Below are positions 1 to 13,300 of a stretch of 64,000 nt of DNA, in pieces. The notes beneath the pieces were generated by a model. It saw only the letters and a list, made by a program, of their open reading frames with translations, made no database searches and was not told the DNA's origin. Position 1 is the stretch's first letter. The number at the start of each line of letters is the position of its first letter. The stretch spans positions 34,418,398 to 34,482,397 of the forward strand of contig NC_133655.1 of assembly GCF_009905375.1 (NCBI RefSeq). The letters run 5' to 3'. The DNA is from Apium graveolens (taxonomy: Eukaryota; Streptophyta; Magnoliopsida; Apiales; Apiaceae). A program made the translations under genes and the position numbers.

Positions 1-1323
1 AATATTTATTATAAAGATATAATATCGTAACATTGGGATATATATACACATAACCACCAAATATGATATTCCCTCCGTCCCTCCCAAATATTTATATTTG
101 GGCTGGGCACGTAGTTTAAAAAAATGATAAAATACTAAAGGAAAGTTTAAAAAAATGAGTAAAGTAGTGAGACCGATTAATATTATATGTATAAAGTAGA
201 TATAGTGGAGAGAAATAATAAATATATTTATTTTAAAAATTATAAAAACTTTAATATTTTTGAAAAATTTTGAAATGTAAATAATGAGAAGGAACATCCC
301 AAAAATAAAAGTGTAAACAAATGGTAGGGACAAAGAGAATATTATAATTGATTAAATGATTAAATAATATAGAACACTTTTATGGATGCTCCGACAATGA
401 AACATAGGGAAATGGTATTTTCTGAATTCAAGAATTACGGAGCTACAACCAAGACAAGTGTCATTCCAATATTGGTGCCACCTATAAATTCATATTGCAG
501 TAACGACAACAATACAGTTAAAGGAAAAGAGATAATGTTGATGAAAAACATTACATATTCATTGTTCTCAAATGAATAATACAGGTTGCCGAAATGAGCC
601 TCCCAGTGCATATATGCCGAGAAGTTTATATATGTGACGAGTCAAGCTAAGATAGATGAAAATTGCTTCATTACGGATACATCTAAGAGCACGTGCCAGT
701 CTGAGACACGTAACAGCACAGTTTCCATATTTTAATAAAAGATAATGGGCAATATGAGAGAATCAGCAAACTCACCGGTGAAAGGTCCGATGTTATGCAC
801 TTTAAGTGCTATACCAATCAGGCATTCTGGGTACAAACCAAAACACATGCCAACTCAAAAATCTCCAAAGCTTTGCCATGTGCTTGTTTTGTGTAATATA
901 TTTCCATATACATATATACAAGGTGCATTTACACAATATATTCGGTATACAATAATATCTGTGGTAATAGTGTGTAAATATCACCTAAAACATTTCCCAA
1001 AATTTTGAGTTTTCATTCTTTACTCTTTTATCCCTACTACAAGCACTGAAGCTTAAACTCACTATAAACATGAGAATGTTGTAAGAATGTGCATAAATCA
1101 ACTGAACCTTAGCCCAAAGTTCTGAAGGAGTTGCTTTCATTTCCCCCTTATGCCCCTTGTAGCAAAACAACACACATCCTATTTGCCAGCCAATATATTG
1201 CGAAACCACCATGATTTTATGTTTTTCACTTTCTTTCGAGACCACCATGATTTTACTTTGTTTCACTGCACGGTATTTTCTATATATCTAGGAGTATGCG
1301 CTGCTTATATCCCGACATACTGG
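1..1323. other. 3' flank of the protease gene, no gene recognised
   Basis: This is AT-rich DNA lying beyond the stop codon of the minus-strand aspartic protease gene. Short open frames occur on both strands (for example 382-579 plus and 985-1266 minus), but none shows a recognisable domain, a biased composition or a splice-supported continuation. The first few hundred bases next to the stop (about 1000-1323) must include the 3' UTR of the protease. I could not identify a convincing polyadenylation signal. Confidence 0.5.
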
Positions 1324-4300
1324 TCAGCTAAGTAAACCATGCAGCAAAATAGCTAATAACAAGATCTGAAGTGCCCTTTGGGTCCAACAACTGCAAGCAG
1401 AAGACAGGAAGTGTGCACCTACTAAATGTACAGATCCAGTAATCTCATCCTTCAGCTTAATGCTTGAAGAACCTGCATCCATATACAAGTTGATCACAAC
1501 TCATAAATGTTAGTGGGAACTAAAAGTCCATCTACAGAGCATCAAAACTTTTTTTGTGCAAAAATTATTCTGAAACATTACTATTACTTTTCTATTAGCA
1601 TGGTAAAAGATCAAGCAAGACTAGTATATTTGAGTACAAGGGCACTTTCTTAGAGAGAGTGTAATATTTTCTAAATTGCGAGTAAAAGAACTTTGTCCAA
1701 AGATCAGACTAATATCACTCGTCATCTGCAATAGAAGAAACATATTCCCCGGAAAATAGGCTAGAGTTCGACAATCTGACTAGGGAGAAAGAGGCAAAGT
1801 CTATAGTCTACTTAACATATCTAGATGGTTTAGGCCGTTAATAGGCTACCATTATTTATAACTACCTTTTCCATGAAAGGATTATTTTTTTATCACTTCC
1901 ACAGTTATGTTTGTCTTCGGAATATCTGGAAAGCAGGGGTGCGGCACTTAAGTGATGCACTGCGCACCGGGTGCGGACTGGTGCGGCGGTGCGCGGGGGT
2001 GCGGCGTCATACGAACGGGGTGCGCCACCCAGCGTATCACACTAATACCTGACTGGAATTCATGGGAGTGCGGGAGAGGGGGTGCGGGAGGGCTAATAAT
2101 GGTCATTTTCAGTTACCCTAAAACAACGAAAACCAACCCTAAATCAAACCAACAACTTATAGAGACATACATCGGGACGGGGAGAGACATCTGTTCTTCT
2201 CCAGTCAGTTGTGTTCAATCGGTGCGTCAAATGTGTTGACGTGCTGATACGTGTGTGTATATGCGTGACTGCGTGTGTGTATATAGGTGATGTCTTGATG
2301 ATATATTAGTTGGGCCTTTTATTTTGGGCCTGGATATGTCAACTGTTTTGACTGTTCAGCCTACCAACTTTTTGTTCAGCCCACTAACTTAAAGTCCCTA
2401 TCACACACTCCTTAAATTTTTAATATTTAGTTTTTTACTTTGCTGACATTTTTTGTATTATATTTATCAAAAAATGTTAAATAAATATATATAATATATT
2501 TTTTAATATTTTAAAATTATCCGTACCCCCCGCACCCGAATCCCAATTTTTTGAAATTTGCCGAATTCCCGTATTCCCGCACCGCGCACTCCCGCACCCG
2601 CACCCGCACCCGTGCTTCCTAGCTGAATATAGCGCAAGAAAATGTCATTAAACTGGTCCAAATAGCAGATGTTACTTCTCTTGTGCAATAGACTCCGAGC
2701 AATAGCAGAAAACAAATACATCGCCTAAATTTAATAGGGAAAACTGCCCTAAGTACGAACTTAGGGGAGTTATATGAGCATGTAATGTAGATTAATGGCA
2801 CTATCGTAATAATAATTAAAAATTCTGCTTTAACAAAAATACCCCTCATGTATTCATATGAGAAACTCTTTGTATCTATCCAAAGTTAGGTGAGTACGTA
2901 CTTAGGGCCCTTAAAGCCCCAATTTAATATTCGTACGAACCTTACAGCCATAATGTTATGGAAGTAAACTCATGTCACACATGCATGGCTTAGCAATGCA
3001 GTACTTTTATGGCAATCTTTTTTTTTGTGACAAGTTTGATATAAGAACCTTTGTATGCACAATCAACATATTATGTAATTTTCGGAAAGTGTGAACAATC
3101 TAGGTACATAGAGTACAACCATGTAATGTTTAAATAGTGGTAGTACAGTTTGAAATAAAAGCAAGCCAGTTCAGTTCTTTTGCAAAAGACAAAATATTGC
3201 AATTACTATCGAGGGCCAAATTTATTTTTACAAAAAGTGGTGTTTAGTTGTGATATTATAGAATTCATACTAATAGGAAACATACACTTCAAGCAATCAA
3301 GAATTTCTGCACCAGAGTTTCCTACAGGAGAGCTTGTAATCTAGCTCTTAGCACCTTGAATGAACTTAAACATATTGCACGTCATATTGCTTCGAAATGT
3401 CGAATGTATATTATATAAGATGATGTAGCAAAAATTAACCATGATATTGTAAAGGACATTGGACAATGCTACAGTAGTTAAATCCCCTACTTGAACTGAA
3501 ACAAAAGAGCATATACGCAATGCGCAAACATTAAGCGCGCGCTTCACTGATGTAAAGTGCTCAAAACATAAACGCCCAATAGATAGAGATACACCGAAAC
3601 ACATGTAGATACTTGAACAAAATAAAATTGATAACAGTAAGCATAAAAATTTATATTTAGGGGTCATTTGTTTAATTTGAATACCTAAATCTGAATAATT
3701 CAAAAATCTGGATGATTAATAAATCTGAATATGAATGAATAATATCGTTTGACATCTAGCTTTTCTGAACCACAAAAAATAATGTGTAATCAAATTTTTA
3801 TTATAATATTTTGAATTTTTTTTTAAATTATTAATTTTTTATTCCAAAAACAATATTTTACAAATTTTGTAATTGCAACTTAGATAATAACTAGCCTAAA
3901 ACCCGTGCGATGCAAGGTTGTTTTAAATAATTGTTATATAATTTTTTTTATTTTAATATTGTATCAATTATAGTTGTTAAAAGAGTAAGAAATATATTAT
4001 TTTTTAGCCCGATGTCATTATATCGACTAACGAATTATTTTTTATTTTAAAGTTTTTTAGCGCGGTTCAATAGTCTAATTGTTTTGACAACGTCAATAGC
4101 ATTTATTGTTTTTTAACCCGAACACCGTCTATATCTACCCAAACATCGTTTCCTACTCGCCTGCTATGACTGGATATATGTACATATATCTTTTTGTTTC
4201 AGGGGTTTCATAATTTTTAATGATAATATTATATAATAGAATTATGTCAAATTAAAAAATTAATTAATTGACGACAATTAAATAATTTCAGCAAGTAATT

Positions 4301-7300
4301 GTTTAAGAAACCTAAAATTAAATGATAATTCATTGGTAGGTATAATATCTTAGGATAAAAGAAAATAATATACACTATTCATTTGGGCTCAATATAGTCG
4401 AATTTGCTGCATCGGGTTAAAATAAAACAATAAATATTATTGACGCGGTGCAATGCACCGGTTTCCATTAATATTTTTAAAATTTTATTTATTCAACCAT
4501 ATCAAAACTTTAATGTATTTATAAAAATATAAAATAATTATAGATTTATAATCAATGAAATAAAATAATTAGGCAGGAACTGTGTTCGTAGTTTAGGAAA
4601 ACGGGGTAGTTTAAGAGGGATGAGGACAATATGTCTAATGGTTTATCGATTTAGTAATTTAGTTGGTGTATAACATCATTATTTTTTAATAATTAAAATA
4701 AGGAGATAACGGCTGAAATAAATTATAACTCAACATGTCTATTATAGTTTAGTATATATTAGTAATTTAGCAGATGTACAACTCCATTTTTTTAATAGCC
4801 CATTTATTTTTATTTTTAATAATAAAACTAAATGAATATGTTTGAAGCAAATTGTACCCTGTGCTGTTCATTATAGCTTTGATATTGATTTCAATCTGGT
4901 TGGCTAGGTAACACAACTCTCCCTACGCACATTTTTTTTCCTTCGGCCAATTCGAATTCTTCTATTTCAAGTGACATAGAATCCTAAATGGTGTGAGATA
5001 GTGTTGGCTGCTCGTAGACGTTTTAGGGATGATGTGTTAAAAAAGATAATCAAATTAAGGGTAAATAAGTAATTTCAGCAAGTACCGACCGACTACCAAA
5101 TTTTTAATGTTTCGTCTATTATAATATAGTATAGATGATAATAAGTACATAAACAAATAAATTGACTATTATTTATAATAAAAAATTCAAAATATTAAAT
5201 TCAGTAAAAAAAAATATTGAGCAAGAAAATGGTTTACTGGACAAATATGATACTTACAAATAAAATCATATGTATACATTTAAAACAAATTTAAAGATGA
5301 AATAATAGAGGATAAAATGATAGATGAGTAATAAATGTAATAGTGCATCACACGTTCAAAATCATTTCATAAACGGTTTATGTAGAATTTTTAGCAGGAA
5401 CAGTTCAGTTTCATAAGGAACAGTTCAGTTTCATATGGACGATTCATGGGAGAAAAAATTGAAAACAAACAATCTTATTGCATGAATCGGTCAGCTTAGA
5501 TCTCATTCAGCCCTCTTCAGGAGCAACCAAATGGCCCCTTGGATTAAAGCTTTCACAAGTTATAATCAAAATCTGATTTTGGAAATTGAAGATCCATGTG
5601 AATTGTCATCCATGTCCTGCCCGAATTTTTAATGTTGTGATTGAAAGTTTATATAAATGATATTAGATAGTAACCCCATATTCATTAGTAATAGGGAAAA
5701 ATACCATTATATAATTTGAATTATATATTATAACTTCTTAAAGACCATGGCACTTATATCATTCAAAGAAACAAGATTTTTGTGGCTTTATATCCGGTAC
5801 ATGTTCCTTGGTTTGGTTTCAATTTGCAGGCCTTCCTCTAATGGTTTAGATTCTTTACTTATCCATCTTTGCTTTTAAATTCATTATTCAATATCAGTCA
5901 TGCATTTCAATAAGCTCAAAACTTAAGTAAGATCACTTGGTTACAAACTGAGTATAGAGGGCATCAAATGTGACATGGTTGTACCATTGTATGATTAATA
6001 TAATAATCTTTCCAAGTTGCAAGTAATGATATATTTATCCAGTCAACCAATATAGCGGTCCATATCTTTGGAGCTTGTCTTATTGTAATATAAGGAAACA
6101 AAACATTCAATGATACATAGAACATAATAATCAATTAAAAGGTAGCAGTACAATCACAAGATACTACTCTGGGGATATTTTAAAAGAATAATTAAGTGGA
6201 CGGAAAAAAGTTACTCACAGTTATACTTTGTCCATCCAATGGCCTGGTTTTCAAGATCATAAAGAACTAGCCTATTAGAAAGTACTAGATCTGCAAACAT
6301 CAAAATAGAGGTTTCAGACTAATCAAGAAATTTCATGGCCACTACAACTGTAGTGGATATGTAATATTTATCGAATAACTAAACATAATAAAAATAGATA
6401 ATAACACAGCTTAGGTACAAGTACAGCAGGGAAAAGGACTACCCAAGCTCCACGTCATCCAGAACATTGTTTCCGAGGTTAAAACAGGTAATACTTATCG
6501 AACATAAAACAAACAGAATAGTGACTAGGTATTGTAGATTACTCAAACCATCACAAATACAAATTTATTCTCGTAATAATCGTGATCAAGTATCCAAATG
6601 TAAGATTAATATGTTATACCTCCTAAAATAGTAAGGTTCTTTTTATCACTGGTCCCCATACCACTGTCCTGCCAACCAAGACAGAATAGATTTTCCTGCA
6701 AAATTCCATCATCTTAGTAACATAAGATAAGTTTGAGATCTGATGGAACTTAAAAACGGCAATGATTTTCTTGATGAAGAGAAAAGCAAATAGAATAGCA
6801 ATATAGTTTAAAACACTGATGCAAAACGAAAGTAAATTACAATAGAAATTGTTATATTCTATTAGTAATAATCATATGAGATATATATGTACAGGAATAG
6901 TAAAAGATTTCAATGATTCCATTAAGAACTTATGTCCACTAGTCACACATGTACGGTGTTGAATCTGGTGGGAGCTTATACGCTACTCGGTTATTGCTCC
7001 CTTAATTTAGCTACATTTTAAATAGAATAAAAACCTTTCGAATCAGAGAATCAGTAAGGTCACGGATAAATCCTCAATCAATTATAATATACATCTCTAT
7101 TCAATAAAGAAGATTACAATTGTATATAAAGAACTCCCGAAACTTTGTGAGCAAGTAAACCTGGAAAAACCTTTTTATTATTAACGAACACCCGTTACAT
7201 ATACTACTATATAACAATCATCTAGAATAGTCCTAACTAGATGACATAGTTATTAATTACAAAACATACTTATATCTAAATAACTATATGAAATAAATTA

Positions 7301-10300
7301 CAACTAGTTTAATTGTTCTATTTTCTATATCATTCTCCTTTGGTTTCAAAAAAAAATCGGCGCAAGTTTTATAATAAGAAAAATCAACAATCCTCATAGG
7401 AATTGACATGCGTTGAACATGAACTTTTAGAAGCTATCGAGATATATTATTTTATTTGTTTGACTTCGCGTAACCATCGAGGAATAATAAAATTAATGTG
7501 AGTTGTTCAAAAACTCTATTTATTATTCAAGGAGTGACTTCGAATCATTGATATCCTCTTGTATGATCTTCACATCATCAACATCACCAACTTGTACCTC
7601 TCATATATTGGAATATCAATTTTATGACAAACAAGTTCCTTAAACATCTCCAAACATGTTCAAACATCAACATCATCTATAATAATACTTAAAGTTGTCA
7701 CAATGGATTCCTCTACGATAAAAGATTTTATAGGCTTTACAAACTTGAATCATAACTCTCCAAAGAACTTCATTTGATTCCTGGTCAATTTTTTGTACTC
7801 GTCATACAATTATTCAGATTCTATCCTCAGTTCTCCAGTTCTATTGACTGCCGGGTATGTAAAATCGAATAGATCTGATTATTTAAAGATGCCTTCAATA
7901 GAACAAAGTAATCATCGAACGAAGTTATCCATCAATTTACGCACTATTTCTTATCGCACAAAACATGTGTTCGAGCTCGAGCTCGAGCTCATTAACGAAC
8001 CGAGTCGCTCTTGAGCTTTTATCGAACATAAATGAATCAAGCCGAGCTCGATGCCTTAACAACAGCTCATGAACATTAATATTTAATACGTAAAAAAAAC
8101 TCCAAGTCCACCTGGCCTTGCTAAATATCAATTTTGGTTAAACCCAACTTCAAATTTAAACAATATTAAAAGGATTCATCAATTAGATATTTTGATTGTA
8201 ATTTTAAACTTAAAATATTAGGATTATTATAAAAAAACTCAGGATATATGCAAATTTTTCGAGCTTTAACGAGCCGATCTCAAGCCGCACATGCTAATAG
8301 CTCTGCTCGAGCTTGTTATCTTAAAGCAAACGTTTTGTGTTCGAGCTCTTGCTCGAGTTGTTAACGAACCAAGCACTTATAGAACTGAGCTCGAACTTGT
8401 TCAGTAACAACTCGGTTCATTAACAGCTCAATTAGTGGATAAGTTTATAGTCAGGGACTAAGTTGTTTGTGCTGCTCTTTGTGGCTCAATATGGTTACCT
8501 TTAGTGGGCTGCTAGGAGGCTGGCGGTGACAAGTTGGTGGTTCTTGATACCACTTGATGCAGAACAATGTGAGAAAGGGATTTAAACAATTTATAAATAT
8601 ATACCTCCACAAATAATTGAATCCTAACCTTTTAGACCACAATTGTAATTAACTCGATTTGCAAACCTTTTTAAAGTTTGACATGACAAGAATTATCAAA
8701 CATGTGTTACTGATAATTGAACATTGTTTTTGCCTGTTCATTGTTAAAAATATTATCAAGTAGAACATTGATAATTATATTAGATTATTAGCTAATCACA
8801 ACGAACATATTACTTTAAAATATTTTGACGCTAAAATATACCATATGAATTTAATTTATTAAAAAAAATACCCAATTAGTTCTCCAAGTACTCATTTTGA
8901 GTACTATCCGATTTTTCGGGTACTCATATTTTCGAAACTAAACAAATTGAACCTATTCCCAACTTTTACAACATTGATATTTATTAATTTTTTCGGAGCT
9001 ATTACCTCCATATCTACCTGCTACTTTCTCTGGCATTCTTTCTTACAAATGTTCATTTGTGGAACTTAAGCTCATCATGTGCACAAATGTTGAAAATTTG
9101 AAAGGGCTCTTCTGATCCCAAGTTCAGAACTAGCTAAAATTTATAACACTAAAATTATCATCTAAACAAAATTAATATTTGATGGGGCATAAAATCATGT
9201 CAAAAGTTTTGTTAGAAATTGAATCTGAGCTAATTTCCAAGAGTTAAAGTAGTCAATTAAGTTGTTGTTAGGTCTAGATAAGCCATTTTGAATTTTTCTC
9301 GATTAGCTTCCTGATTTCTCTTCTGTTCACAAGCTCTGTATCAAGGTTGTCACGGTGTCAAGTCGACCCTCGACGCCCGAGTACCTTCGTGAAGACTAGT
9401 CAACAAGTTGCCCCGACTAGTCGTAAAAGTCGACAAAGTGTTCATTATACATATAATTACTAGATTTAATATATAATATAACTGAACACATTAGTTTTAC
9501 ATTTAAATCAAAAGTAATAGAATAATAAGTTCAAAATAAGCATGGTACACCACAATTATAGTTACGAAGGGCCCAAGTCAGACGACGAGACTCTTGGACG
9601 ACCTTCATGTCAACTAGTCGATGACAGGTCGGGCTTCGAGACTCTCGGCGCCTAAATACCTTCGCGTCGACTAGTCGGTGACTAGTCGTCTTCGTGATAC
9701 CAATGCTCTGTATAAATATAATAAAATTTAATCTAGTTTTCTCAAGATTCTAGCCTGTACAGCCTGTTTAATATGTGGTTAAACCAACAAGTTTACAAAT
9801 AAATGTCACATACACCATGTCAACCCCCAAATTTTGAAATGAAAGAATACATTAAGATATTCAATTCATAATAAGAGGCATGACAAGAAATTACTTACAA
9901 ATGGGAACAGGTACTCATGTGGATAAACCTCTAAAACAAGCGACTTCTCAAAATGAAAAGTTACCGGGGGGAATCCATCATCAACGCTGCAACAGAAAGT
10001 TAGAAAAGTACCAAAACTTAGAAACGCAATATATGTTCATTAGTTTTCTGAGCCGGATTATACTCATACTTATCTCACTTCATTTGAAGTCTGTAAATTT
10101 ATCGGTCGTTTTTTATTATGCTGAAAGAAAGAAGTAGCTAAAAAACTACACCAATTAAAGTTTAACAAAGATGGTAAAGATACTTAAATGGGTCATAGAA
10201 GATTTTAGTTGTCGAGGCAAAAGTTAATCCAAGAACTGATTATATTGATTATTAGGAGGATATTCAAAAGCCTTTTTGACAATTTAGGTCGGGTTCAGAA

Positions 10301-13300
10301 TAAGTGTTTTCATCTTATAAATTTGATTGACTATGTTGCTTCCATTATAAACTCGTGGCTAAGAACCCTGACATTTAAATGATATAGATTGAGAATATTA
10401 TAGACTCTAGAGCGTAATATTAGAAGACCACAAAAATGGAATCAATTGGAATAATGGATGGGCAAAACTGGTATATTTAACATTTAAATTAGGTCATTCA
10501 CTCATTCTTATGCCTTCAAAAAATACAATCTATTATGCTCTACAATTAGGAAGACATTGGACTAATACCAAAACTAGATATACCTTTTAGAGTACTCAAA
10601 GCATGTATACTGGTCACGGAGAGTACGTAACTTCAAATCCGGCTGCCAGGTAAATATCTGAAAAAGAAATATATTTAATCAAAATGGATAGCAAGCTAAG
10701 TGCAAATATATATCCTATACATAATATGCATACGTGGGATTTTTGCATAATTGCCAAATGGTCATAAACCTTTAGATTAGACACCAACAATTTGTGGACC
10801 GTTAAATCCACTTATAATACACTCTAATCAAGGTTATCACGGCACCAAGTCGAGGCTCGGCGCCCGGTACCTTGGAATCGCCTAGTCGACAAGTCGCCCG
10901 ACTAGTCGAAAAAAGTCGACAAGTCGTTCATATACCTATTTTTAGAATATTTATACATACACACACTATAGGTAAACACATATCAAACTCATAGTTCAAA
11001 GCAAAAGTAGTAAATAATAAGTTCAAATACCAAATATCAAGCATTTCTAAGGTCTCAGCAATTAAAAACATAAGCAATGAGTGAAATCAACTAATCAAAC
11101 ATAGTCATCCATCACGAAATCATCATGAAAGTCTCCATCTCCTTGAGAACAAGTGTTCTCCACAGGTGAGTCAAGTGGTAAACCATAATCATCTTCCACA
11201 TCCTGTCATCGATAATAATATTGTCTTCATCTTCATCTTCATTTAGCTTTCCTTTTAGGATCCTTAGCAAGCTCTTGCAGATTTTTCTCAGGCTCCATTT
11301 TGTTGCAGAGACTGAGAAGACCACTACAAGAAGAAGAAGAAGAACAATATAAAAAACGAAGCAGTACTACAGGTGGCAATGGTGAAAGATTGAAAGTTTG
11401 TAAAATAATACAGAGGCAAAGGTTGAATGTGAAGATAAATTTGTAAAGTTCAGAAATCAAAACATGTATCAAACAGAGGCAAAAAAGAAATATCAAAACA
11501 TGTAATAATATATGTTAATTTCAGTTTAAAACTGATGAAATCAATTTCAAACGAAAGAAACCAAATAAAAATTGATTATTTTTTAGCAAAGAAGTATTAA
11601 AATAAAGAAATAATAAAAATTGGTTTTTATGTGTGGATAAATATTGAAAGTAAATAAAAGAAAAAAAAAGTAAGAAAAAATAATTAAAAAAACGTTTTTT
11701 TACTAAAATTGGAAAGAAAAAAGTGAATATATACACACACGCGTGTATATATAGACGCAGGAACGGAGAGATGAAAGAGACCAGAAGAAACGAAAAAAGA
11801 AGAGATTAGAAGAAAGAGAGAAGAAGTCAGATAGAAGATAGAAGAGGAGAGAAGAAGTGCTTACCGATTTGTTAATTGGAGAAGATGAGAGCGCTATTTT
11901 CCTCTTGTAGCCGCTTTTCTTTCTTTAGAAGCCCTCAGCCTCTCTTTGGAAAGTAAAATCAGGTAAGTTGGACTTAAAATCCCTATTTTTTCAGATATGG
12001 GCCGGGTCGGGTTCCGGGTCGAGTCAGTCGGGTAAAATCCACAAACAACTTAAAAATTAGGCGCGCGTCGACTTATTTTCAGAGGGTGACGTCGGCGACT
12101 AGTCGCCGACTTGATAACCATGGCTCTAATAGACCTAATTTAAAAGATCAAGTGTTCAAGTCATCACCACTACAACAAATAATAATATTATCTAATATAA
12201 AAGAGAAGATTTAAGCATCGATTCTTGATTTCATACAACAACAGAAAATATCGTTTAATTTAGTATTTCGGGAAGGATCAAGGTTTTGATTCTTAACAAG
12301 CGATAACATAATATTTATGTATATTATTAATATAAAAATTAAAGGTTCAATCCTTAACAACTTAGAGAAATAACATAATTCATATTTTTTAGAGATTCGG
12401 TTAATTTTCTATGTTAGGCATGGTAAGAAAGAAATAGATTATTTTCATATACTAAAAATAAAGACATTATTGTGGCATACTAACAAATTTAATTAATAAA
12501 ATTTAATAAGCATTTAACTACATTGTATAAAGCAATACTGTTACAAAAAATGTTTAAATATAAATTAAAATAGTATAATTCCCTTAAAAATTAGAATTTA
12601 ATACTCCAAATTATTTACAATAACTTTCAAGAACATGTTAAAAAATTTTAAATTATCTTTTAGCAGAATTCAGAATTCTCATTAAAACTCAATATATAAC
12701 TAATAAAAATATTATATACTACAACTCAATATCGAATACCCATGCATCACATAGGAGTTGAGCTAGCTAAACTAGAAAAATTCTACAGCCCATAAGGGCC
12801 ATGTCCCATGCTTACGGATGGCAATTTTACCCGACCGACGAATACCCGACCCGTTCCGATCCGTTTGGATTATCGAAACCCGGTTTTTTGGATTTGGATC
12901 CGGATTTTGATCTTATTTTTAGACCTGAAAGAGTTTGGATCTGAATTTGGATCTTAGATATACCGAACCGATACCTGACCCGAATTCCGTTCCAAACCTG
13001 AACCGCACCCGAAACCCGAAAAAAATCCGATAGCATATTCTTATTTTGGATAATTTTGTAACAATAAAACATTGTTTATATACATCAAATATTAAATCTA
13101 ATGTTTATAACCAAGATGTTGGATGATTATCGATAGTTGAATTTATTATATTTAACGCTAATAATGAATTATCTAAATATGTATAGTACTAATTTTTTAG
13201 TTAAACAAACGCACACGCATGAGAGAGTCGAACTTTTAACATACATTCAGGTTATTGACAATATATAAAGTACTACTTTTGTATTCTTAACATTCAAAAA

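Noticed and set aside
3341..3703. 120-codon minus-strand open frame in protease intron 9
   Set aside because: It overlaps the edge of a candidate transposon, has low-complexity hydrophobic content and no family signal.
11112..11496. Minus-strand frames in the long hAT element as a transposase
   Set aside because: Too short, only an acidic run and no hAT dimerisation or catalytic motif seen.
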